Positions 51,021 to 57,120 of a stretch of DNA of 57,120 bases are shown one piece after another. The stretch's first letter is position 1. Each line of letters begins with the position of its first letter. The notes beneath the pieces are model-generated. The model saw only the letters and a list, made by a program, of their open reading frames with translations. It was not told the origin of the DNA and did no database searches. Location: contig PMYN01000033.1 in NCBI GenBank assembly GCA_003171215.1, forward strand, positions 3,723 to 60,842, in the 5' to 3' direction. The position numbers were made by a program, and so were the translations under genes. The stretch comes from Gemmatimonadota bacterium (GTDB lineage: Bacteria; Gemmatimonadota; Gemmatimonadetes; Gemmatimonadales; Gemmatimonadaceae).

Positions 51021-51505
51021 TGCGCATCTTACGATTTGCCGTGCCTCTTCTCGCGACCCTCGTCGCCGGTGCGTGCGCGTTGCCCGGGAAGGCGACGGTG
51101 GAGGTTTCACCCAAGGTTTCGCTCACAGGGCCGAAGGTCGTGGCGATCATGGGGACGCGAACCGAGTTGGTCGCCGCGCTCGAGGACGCGCTAACCGAGC
51201 ACGGCTTCACGTTCAGGCACTACCAGAACCGTGACCGCGTGACCGAGCCCCTCGGCCAGGTGAAGATGGGCGAGAGCACCGTGGACAACACCAAGTACGC
51301 CATCGAGGTGATACCCGACATCTTCGAACGCTGCTTGGGCGGCGGATTCCAGCTCACGTCGCTGAGAGTGTCCGTCGTCGACCGGTCGTCGAACGAACTG
51401 ATGCTGCGCTCGACGGCAAACGGAAGGACGGAGAAATGTCCGCCGACCTCGGGGACGATTTTCCACGACATAGCGAACGCGATCAACGCAGCATGGCAGA
51501 AGTAA
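51020..51505 (+). CDS. Small lipoprotein of unknown function
   Basis: 161 aa. The ATG shares one base with the previous stop (TGATG). Lipobox VAGAC (Cys19). The mature part has a predicted alpha/beta fold ([27 protein letters not shown]) and a Cys pair (Cys99-type in FERCLGGGF and a later Cys in EKCPP), which could form a disulfide. No family recognised. It sits between DUF1697 and the S9 peptidase, 16 bases before the latter. Confidence 0.78.
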   Translation: MRILRFAVPLLATLVAGACALPGKATVEVSPKVSLTGPKVVAIMGTRTELVAALEDALTEHGFTFRHYQNRDRVTEPLGQVKMGESTVDNTKYAIEVIPDIFERCLGGGFQLTSLRVSVVDRSSNELMLRSTANGRTEKCPPTSGTIFHDIANAINAAWQK

Positions 51506-51521
51506 CCGCGAGGTGATTCAC

Positions 51522-54002
51522 ATGATCAACGGACGGCAGCTCGCGACGCTCGTGCTCCTTCTTCCCGCAGCTGGTCTCGCGCAGGGAACGATGGCCGACT
51601 ATCGGCGGGCGCAGGCGCAGGAGAAGCGCTATTCGCCGCTCGTCGTAGATTCGCCCGACGCGCCGTTGTGGGTCGAGGGAACATCCCGGTTCTGGTACCG
51701 GAAAACGGTGAAGGGCGGCAACGCGTTCGTGCTCGTGGACGCCGCGGTTCCCGAAAAGAAGCCGGCCTTCGATCACGACAGGCTCGCGGCGGGCATCAGC
51801 ACCGCGAGTCACAAGCCGGTCACCGCGGTCACGCTGCCGTTCGCGACGTTCACCTTCGCCGACGACGCTCGCAGCATCTCGTTCATGGCGGACAGCGTGA
51901 ACTGGAGCTGCACGCTGGCCGATTATCAGTGCACGCGCGGCGCCGCGCGTGCGACCGGAGGCGGTCGCGGCGGACGCGGAGGGGGCGCGGGCGGCGCGCC
52001 CACAGGAGGGGACGCGACGCGCCCGTCGCCCGACGGAAAACTTCTCGCGTACATCGACAACTACAACATCGCGATGCGGCCCGCGGGCTCCGCGGAAGGG
52101 ACGCGCATCAGCACCGACGGATCGGAGGGGAATCCGTACACGCTTCAATCCGTGGTGTGGTCACCCAACTCGGCGATGCTCGCGGCGTATCGCGTGCGGC
52201 CCGGGTACCGCAGGTTGGTGCGGTACGTGGAATCGTCGCCCGTCGATCAGCTGCAGCCCAAGACCTTCGAGCGCTACTACCAGAAGCCAGGCGACGTGCT
52301 GGACTTGCAGCAGCCGTCGTTCTTCGACGTCGCGTCGAAACGTGAGATCGTCGTGGACAACGCGTTCTTCCCGAACCCGTACGATCTCTCGCGAATCGAA
52401 TGGCGGAAGGACGGCAGGGCGTTCACGTTCGAGTACAATCAGCGCGGCCACCAACTGTACCGCGTGCTCGAAGTGGACGCCTCCAACGGACGCGTTCGCC
52501 CGCTCATGACGGAGACGTCGCAGACGTTCGTCGATTATCGGCGCGCGAACGTCGGGCTCGCCGACTCGGGCCGGCAGTTCCGCTTCGATCTCGACGACGG
52601 CAAAGAGTTCATCTGGATGTCGGAACGTGACGGCTGGGCGCACCTCTACATGGTCGACGGCGCGACCGGCGCGATCAAGAGCCAGATCACGAAGGGGAAC
52701 TGGCTCGTGCGCGGCGTGCAGCGCGTGGACGAAGCCAACCAGCAGATCGTGTTCGGCGCAGGCGGAATGAACCCGAAGCAGGATCCGTACTTCCTGCAGT
52801 ACTACCGGATCAACTTCGACGGCACCGGGCTCACTCCGCTCACCGACGCCGACGGCTATCACACCGTCACCTTCTCGCCGGACAACAAGTACTACGTGGA
52901 TACGTGGTCGCGCGTCGACCTCGCCCCGGTCTCCCAGCTGCGGCGAACGAGCGACGCGAAAGTAATTCTCGATCTCGAGCGCGCCGACGCGACCGAGCTC
53001 GTCAAGGCCGGCTGGCGCGCCCCGGAAGTGTTCGTGTCGAAGGGCCGCGACGGCTCCTCGGACATTTGGGGCATCATCGTTCGGCCGACGACGTTCGATC
53101 CCAAGAAGAAATACCCGGTGATCGAGAACATCTACGCGGGGCCGCAGGGTTCATTCGTGCCGAAGACATTCGCCCCCTGGCTCGGCATGCAGGCGATCGC
53201 CGAACTCGGGTTCATCGTCGTGCAGATCGACGGAATGGGCACGGCCCACCGCTCGAAGGCGTTCCACGACGTCGCGTGGAAGAATCTCGGCGACGCGGGT
53301 TTCCCCGACCGGATTCTCTGGCACAAGGCCGCGGCGGCGAAGTATCCGTGGTACGACATCTCCCGCGTGGGGATCTACGGCGGATCGGCGGGCGGACAGA
53401 ACTCGATGGGCGCGCTGCTCTTCCATCCGGAGTTCTACAAGGCCGCGGTATCGTTCGCCGGCTGCCACGACAACCGGATGGACAAGGTGTGGTGGAACGA
53501 GCTGTGGATGGGCTGGCCCGTCGGGCCGGAATACGAGGCGAGCTCGAACATGGTGAACGCCGGCAAGCTGCAGGGAAAGCTGCTGCTCGTCTGGGGCGAA
53601 CTCGACACGAACGTCGATCCGTCGTCAAGCATGCAGGTGGTGAACGCGCTCATCAAGGCGAACAAGAGTTTCGACATGCTGGTCATGCCCGGCGAGGATC
53701 ACCCGGCGGGCCGGCGAGGGGCGAGTGCACCGTACGGAGACCGGAAGGTCTGGGACTTCTTCGTGCACAACCTGCTCGGCGTGGAAACCCCGCGCTGGAA
53801 CACCCTGCCCAACGGCATGCGCAATGCGGCGGACGGCAGCGGTGCAGGCAGCGGTGCAGGCAGCGGTGCAGGCAGCGGTGCAGGCAGCGGTGCAGGCAGC
53901 GGTGCAGGCAGCGGTGCAGGCAGCGGTGCAGGCAGCGGTTCGGGACTCTTCGGACCCAGCTGGGAGAGCGTGCTCGAGGGGTGGAATGCGCGGCGGCCGT
54001 AA
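51522..54002 (+). CDS. S9 family peptidase, dipeptidyl-peptidase IV-like, with GSGA repeat tail
   Basis: 826 aa from ATG 51522 (GAGG eight bases upstream; GTG 51513 is in frame but overlaps that RBS). Signal peptide [26 protein letters not shown]-type N-terminal propeller (about 60-480), with a Gly/Arg-rich insertion near bases 51950-52010. Hydrolase domain with Ser622 in GGSAGG (Ala where most have Tyr), Asp695 in WGELDTNVD and His727 in PGEDHPAGR. After residue 770 comes a run of eight GSGA units and one GSGS (53835-53942), then a short C-terminal peptide. The tail may be a flexible linker. It is followed after 12 bases by the epimerase gene. Confidence 0.92.
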   Translation: MINGRQLATLVLLLPAAGLAQGTMADYRRAQAQEKRYSPLVVDSPDAPLWVEGTSRFWYRKTVKGGNAFVLVDAAVPEKKPAFDHDRLAAGISTASHKPVTAVTLPFATFTFADDARSISFMADSVNWSCTLADYQCTRGAARATGGGRGGRGGGAGGAPTGGDATRPSPDGKLLAYIDNYNIAMRPAGSAEGTRISTDGSEGNPYTLQSVVWSPNSAMLAAYRVRPGYRRLVRYVESSPVDQLQPKTFERYYQKPGDVLDLQQPSFFDVASKREIVVDNAFFPNPYDLSRIEWRKDGRAFTFEYNQRGHQLYRVLEVDASNGRVRPLMTETSQTFVDYRRANVGLADSGRQFRFDLDDGKEFIWMSERDGWAHLYMVDGATGAIKSQITKGNWLVRGVQRVDEANQQIVFGAGGMNPKQDPYFLQYYRINFDGTGLTPLTDADGYHTVTFSPDNKYYVDTWSRVDLAPVSQLRRTSDAKVILDLERADATELVKAGWRAPEVFVSKGRDGSSDIWGIIVRPTTFDPKKKYPVIENIYAGPQGSFVPKTFAPWLGMQAIAELGFIVVQIDGMGTAHRSKAFHDVAWKNLGDAGFPDRILWHKAAAAKYPWYDISRVGIYGGSAGGQNSMGALLFHPEFYKAAVSFAGCHDNRMDKVWWNELWMGWPVGPEYEASSNMVNAGKLQGKLLLVWGELDTNVDPSSSMQVVNALIKANKSFDMLVMPGEDHPAGRRGASAPYGDRKVWDFFVHNLLGVETPRWNTLPNGMRNAADGSGAGSGAGSGAGSGAGSGAGSGAGSGAGSGAGSGSGLFGPSWESVLEGWNARRP
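53835..53942 (+). repeat. 12-bp tandem repeat (GGCAGCGGTGCA), eight copies plus one variant
   Basis: Perfect in-frame 12-base units encoding GSGA, ending with a GSGS variant. In-frame length change would lengthen or shorten the linker without breaking the reading frame. Confidence 0.97.
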
Positions 54003-54014
54003 CTGCGTGCCGGT

Positions 54015-55049
54015 GTGACCAAGCCGGCGGCGCCGCGCTCCGAGGAGGAGCTCGACGCGCTGCTCGCGGCGCCGCGCGAGGCGACGATCGCGGCGCTCGC
54101 GCGCGCGCCGGGCGATATCATCGTGCTCGGCGCTGGCGGGAAGATGGGTCCGACGCTCGCGTGCATGGCGGCGCGCGCACGGGACGACGGTGGTTTGCAC
54201 GGACGCATCATTGCCGTCTCGCGATTCTCCGCCGACGGTACCGAACAGTTCCTTCACCAGGCCGGCGTCGAGACGATCAAGTGCGACCTGCTGGACCGCG
54301 ACGCGGTCGCGCGGCTCCCGGACGCTCCCAACGTCGTGTTCATGGCCGGGCAGAAATTCGGCACGCGCGATGCGCCGTCGCGCACGTGGATGATGAACGT
54401 CGTGGTGCCGTCGATCTGCGCCGAGCGCTATGCCGGCGCGCGAATCGTCGCATTCTCCACCGGAAATGTCTATCCGCTCACAGCGGTGGGCGGCGGTGGC
54501 TCGCGTGAAACGGACGCAACCGCGCCCGTTGGGGAATACGCGCAGACATGCGTGGGGCGCGAGCGCGTGTTCGAGCACTACGCCACATCGTGCGATACGA
54601 AAGTGGCGATCGTGCGTCTCAACTACGCGATCGCGCTTCGTTACGGCGTGCTCACCGATCTCGCGCTCAAGATCGCCTACGGCCACGCGATTCCGCTCGC
54701 GATGGGACACGTCAACGTGATCTGGCAGGGTGACGCGAATCGTATGGCGCTGGAACTGCTGCCGCATGCATCGAGGCCGCCGCTGATCGTGAACGTCACC
54801 GGCACCGCAACGTTGTCCGTGCGCGAACTCGCCACGGCGCTCGGCGCGCGGCTCGGGCGCGATCCGCGATTCGAGGGTGTCGAGGCGGCTGATGCGTTGC
54901 TGTCCAACACGGAACGAATGCGCTCCCTGCTCGGCGAGCCCGAGATGGATATCGGTACGCTGCTCGATTGGGTGGCGGACCGGGTCAAGCGCGAGCGGCC
55001 GCTGCTCGGCAGCGCGACGCACTTCGAAACGCGCGACGGGCAATTCTGA
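54015..55049 (+). CDS. NAD-dependent epimerase/dehydratase family protein
   Basis: 344 aa from GTG 54015; no clear SD, so translation is probably coupled to the S9 gene 12 bases upstream. Extended-SDR fold: dinucleotide site IIVLGAGGKMGPTL (35-48), FMAGQKFGTRDAPS, FSTGNVYPLTAVGG, and VRLNYAIALRYGVL in place of the usual YGxxR block. The Tyr-x3-Lys pair is not obvious (the region has EYAQTCVGRERVF), so it may be an atypical member. It is paired with a DHDPS-like enzyme, an arrangement I associate with sugar-acid degradation. Substrate unknown. Confidence 0.85.
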   Translation: MTKPAAPRSEEELDALLAAPREATIAALARAPGDIIVLGAGGKMGPTLACMAARARDDGGLHGRIIAVSRFSADGTEQFLHQAGVETIKCDLLDRDAVARLPDAPNVVFMAGQKFGTRDAPSRTWMMNVVVPSICAERYAGARIVAFSTGNVYPLTAVGGGGSRETDATAPVGEYAQTCVGRERVFEHYATSCDTKVAIVRLNYAIALRYGVLTDLALKIAYGHAIPLAMGHVNVIWQGDANRMALELLPHASRPPLIVNVTGTATLSVRELATALGARLGRDPRFEGVEAADALLSNTERMRSLLGEPEMDIGTLLDWVADRVKRERPLLGSATHFETRDGQF

Positions 55050-56113
55050 TGGCCGCTCCGATGATCAGTGCGCGGGCGCAGCTCAAGTCGGGAGTCGTCA
55101 TTCCCGCGCATCCCCTGGCGCTGACGCCGAGCAGGACACTCGACGAGCGGCGGCAGCGTGCACTTACGCGATACTATCTGGACGCCGGCGCCGGTGGAGT
55201 CGCCGTGGGTGTCCACACGACGCAGTTTGCGATTCGAGAGCCGCGGCACGGGATGTACCGGCCGGTGCTGGCGCTCGCCGCCGACACGGTGAGGGCTTCT
55301 CTCGCGAAACAACCCAGGCCGTTCGTGATGGTGGCCGGGCTGGTCGGAAAGACGGAGCAGGCAGTGGCGGAAGCGGAGATCGCGAAGGCGCTCGGCTACG
55401 ACACGGGGCTGCTGAGTCTCGCCGCGCTCCCCGACGCGACCGACGCGGCGTTGATCAAGCATTGCCGATCGGTGGCCGAGGTGATGCCGCTGTTCGGATT
55501 CTATCTTCAGCCGGCGATGGGCGGCCGGGTGCTGAGCTACGAGTTCTGGCGCGAGTTTGCGGAGATCGAGAACGTATGGGCCGTGAAGATCGCGCCATTC
55601 GATCGCTACCGGACGCTGGATGCCATGCGCGGGATCGCCGAATCCGGGCGCGACGACATCGCGCTGTACACCGGGAACGACGACAACATCGTGAACGATC
55701 TCGTTGGTGAGTTCCCGGTGACGGTGGGCGGCGAACGGCGGATGAGAACGTTCGACGGTGGACTCCTGGGGCAGTGGGCAGTGTGGACGAGATCGGCCGT
55801 GGAGCTCCTGGCGCGCTGCAAGGCCGCACGCGCGGCGGGTGCGGTGTATTCGTCGCTGCTGCGCGAAGGCGCGGCGCTGACCGATGCGAACGCGGCGATC
55901 TTCGACTCCCCGCATTCGTTCGCGGGGTGCATCCCCGGGATTCACGAAGTGCTGCGCCGCCAGGGCCTGCTCGCCGGAGTCTGGTGCCTCGATACGGCTG
56001 AACGACTATCGCCGGGGCAGGAGGCCGAAATCGATCGCGTGTGCAGGTCGTATCCGTCGCTCACGGACGACGCGTTCGTGCGGGAAAATCGGGAAGCGTG
56101 GCTTCGCGCATGA
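55049..56113 (+). CDS. Dihydrodipicolinate synthase-like aldolase
   Basis: 354 aa; ATG 55049 shares one base with the previous stop (TGATG). Class I aldolase features of the DapA/NAL group: GAGGVAVGVHTTQF (about 46-60, standing in for the GTTGE substrate loop), Tyr152 in FYLQPAMGG, and the Schiff-base Lys180 in VWAVKIAPFDRY. The divergence at the substrate loop argues against lysine synthesis; a keto-sugar-acid or keto-acid substrate is more likely. It is coupled to the epimerase upstream and overlaps the next gene by four bases. Confidence 0.9.
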   Translation: MAAPMISARAQLKSGVVIPAHPLALTPSRTLDERRQRALTRYYLDAGAGGVAVGVHTTQFAIREPRHGMYRPVLALAADTVRASLAKQPRPFVMVAGLVGKTEQAVAEAEIAKALGYDTGLLSLAALPDATDAALIKHCRSVAEVMPLFGFYLQPAMGGRVLSYEFWREFAEIENVWAVKIAPFDRYRTLDAMRGIAESGRDDIALYTGNDDNIVNDLVGEFPVTVGGERRMRTFDGGLLGQWAVWTRSAVELLARCKAARAAGAVYSSLLREGAALTDANAAIFDSPHSFAGCIPGIHEVLRRQGLLAGVWCLDTAERLSPGQEAEIDRVCRSYPSLTDDAFVRENREAWLRA

Positions 56114-56718
56114 GGGCGTCAGGTGCGGCGCCGACGCGCGATGACTATCCGCTGATCGTCCGATGGGCGCGGATCCTTCTCATGCTTGCTCTCATCCCGC
56201 TCTCATGGAATGCGTTTCACGATCGTTACGGGGAAGTACCGCTGCTCTCCGGAATCGACCTTGCGATCCACGAATTCGGCCACATGCTGTTCATGCTGTT
56301 CGGCATCGCGTTTCTGGGACGTACGATGGTGATCCTCGGCGGTTCGCTGACCCAGGTGGCGGTGCCGCTGATATTCATGCTTTACTTTCTTCGCAATCGC
56401 GACGGTGTGCGCGATCTGCATGCGGCGATGGTCTGTCTTTGGTGGACGTCGATGAACCTCTTGTCGGTGGCGATTTACTGCGCCGACGCAAGGGCCGGGG
56501 TTCTGATGCTGGTCAGCGGCGAGACCGGGCAGGAGAGCGACGGTCACGACTGGAACAACCTGCTGCGAATTTGGGGCGTTCTGAACAAGGACACGATAAT
56601 CGCAGGAAAGATGCGCGGCGTGGCGTGGCTGCTGTGCGTCGTTAGCATCGTCGCTGGATTGATTGCCGCCTGGAATTCGGGCCGGCAGCGCGCACTTAAC
56701 GAAAACTCAACCGGGTAG
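56110..56718 (+). CDS. Small membrane protein with HEFGH motif (M50-like)
   Basis: 202 aa from ATG 56110 in an ATGA overlap. Four membrane segments: about 18-35, 50-80 (containing HEFGHMLFMLF, HExxH at 54-58), 82-100 and 175-192. HExxH inside a membrane helix is typical of site-2-type metalloproteases, but this protein is short and lacks the second-ligand LDG motif that I would expect. A zinc-binding membrane protein of unknown role is the safer call. It is followed after four bases by the LURP-one-like gene. Confidence 0.72.
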   Translation: MRASGAAPTRDDYPLIVRWARILLMLALIPLSWNAFHDRYGEVPLLSGIDLAIHEFGHMLFMLFGIAFLGRTMVILGGSLTQVAVPLIFMLYFLRNRDGVRDLHAAMVCLWWTSMNLLSVAIYCADARAGVLMLVSGETGQESDGHDWNNLLRIWGVLNKDTIIAGKMRGVAWLLCVVSIVAGLIAAWNSGRQRALNENSTG

Positions 56719-56722
56719 GCGC

Positions 56723-57120
56723 ATGAGATATGTAATGAAGCAGAAGCTGTTCTCGTTCACGGACGATTACAAGATCACGGACGCGGACGGGAAGGACGTG
56801 TACTACGTGGACGGCAAGCTGCTCAGCCTGGGCAAGAACCTCTCGTTCCAGGACATGGAGCAACGAGAGCTCGCGCACATCCAGCAGAAGCTGCTCAATT
56901 GGGGGCTGACATTCGAGATCACGCACGACGGCGAGCTCGTGGCGGTGGTGAAGAAGGAACTGTTCACCTTCTTCCACTGCGTGTTCCATGTGGACGAGCC
57001 GGGGCACGACGCGCTCACGGCCGAGGGAAACTTCAACGACCACGAGTACGTGTTCACGCGGGCGGGCCAACAGGTGGCGTCGGTGTCGAAGCAGTGGTTC
57101 ACCTTTGCCGATACGTACGG
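56723..57120 (+). CDS. LURP-one-related (YxjI/scramblase-like) family protein, 3' end outside window
   Basis: Reading frame from ATG 56723, open to the window end (132 codons visible). The sequence starts MRYVMKQKLFSFTDDYKITDADGKDVYYVDGKLLSLGKNLSFQDMEQ and repeats the KLxFxDxYxIxDxxGxxxxxVxG pattern of LURP-one/tubby-like C-terminal domains (also in SKQWFTFADTYG). The fold resembles phospholipid scramblases. Likely cytoplasmic or membrane-associated. It starts four bases after the previous stop. Confidence 0.85.
   Translation, partial: MRYVMKQKLFSFTDDYKITDADGKDVYYVDGKLLSLGKNLSFQDMEQRELAHIQQKLLNWGLTFEITHDGELVAVVKKELFTFFHCVFHVDEPGHDALTAEGNFNDHEYVFTRAGQQVASVSKQWFTFADTY

Noticed and set aside
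53835-53942. Possible CRISPR-like array
   Set aside because: The units are directly contiguous with no spacers and are in frame in a coding sequence, so it is a minisatellite.
53625-55043. 472-codon - strand frame with a long Thr-Ala-Ala-Cys repeat
   Set aside because: Antisense of the GSGA repeat and the epimerase gene. The repeated peptide is only the reverse reading of the 12-bp unit.
1-57120. tRNA, rRNA, insertion sequences or prophage genes
   Set aside because: No tRNA-like arm sequences, rRNA stretches, transposase or phage proteins were seen by eye. A dedicated search tool was not available.

Overview
The window looks like a contiguous chromosomal segment of a high-GC, Gram-negative-type heterotroph. 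It has outer-membrane proteins (an LpxR-like protein, a TonB-dependent receptor), Sec signal peptides and lipoboxes. The gene content (several S9 and M14 peptidases, a DUF885 protein, a sortilin-like BNR/VPS10 protein, an imidazolonepropionase-like amidohydrolase) and the Gly/Arg-rich insertions in exported enzymes are what I associate with Gemmatimonadota or a close relative. That lineage call is inference from style; no rRNA gene is present to confirm it. I see no tRNA, rRNA, CRISPR array, transposase or phage gene.

Layout. 1-7.0 kb: a + strand operon of an M14-type carboxypeptidase (5' end outside the window), an S9 peptidase, an LpxR-like outer-membrane protein (TTG start), a leucine-carboxyl-methyltransferase-type SAM enzyme and a lipoprotein cyclophilin. 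It ends at a large palindrome facing a conserved exported protein on the - strand. 8.4-16.1 kb: BNR/VPS10 protein, S9 peptidase and DUF885 protein. 16.2-18.5 kb: a MarR/MhqR-like repressor, a glyoxalase-fold ring-cleaving dioxygenase and YceI; the repressor and dioxygenase genes carry matching promoter/operator sites. 18.6-29.4 kb: amidohydrolase, then an ACAD10/11-like acyl-CoA dehydrogenase plus APH-like kinase pair (+). Facing it is a six-gene - strand operon, fadN-like / lipoprotein / DUF3592 / paralogous lipoprotein / fadA-like thiolase / DinB. 29.7-36.9 kb: M14 carboxypeptidase, a Gld-like ABC exporter (ATPase plus permease fused to a GldG-like domain), TonB-dependent receptor, DUF1080 and DUF6624-like proteins. 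36.9-44.1 kb: GGT-family protein (-), TfoX-N protein (+), receiver protein and hybrid histidine kinase (-), PLP decarboxylase (+), a second large palindrome, and a YncE-like beta-propeller (-). 44.1-46.9 kb: a sialidase/SDR/DUF983 group flanked by gene debris (DinB, DUF1801-like and YdeI-like fragments). 46.9-57.1 kb: S9 peptidase, then a probable eight-gene operon of O-methyltransferase, DUF1697, lipoprotein, S9 peptidase with a GSGA repeat tail, NAD-dependent epimerase, DHDPS-like aldolase, a small HEFGH membrane protein and a LURP-one-like protein cut by the window end.

Functional reading. The segment serves an exported peptide-scavenging lifestyle (four S9, two M14, DUF885 and GGT-family enzymes, TonB uptake) and fatty-acid oxidation, including probable 4-hydroxyacyl handling by the ACAD/APH pair. 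It also holds a quinone/electrophile-type stress module. The most unusual signals are non-coding or structural: two 134-143 bp palindromes between convergent genes, competing hairpins over a ribosome binding site, matching MhqR-like operators, a lipoprotein-DUF3592-lipoprotein cassette splitting fadN from fadA, and Gly/Arg-rich insertions confined to exported proteins.
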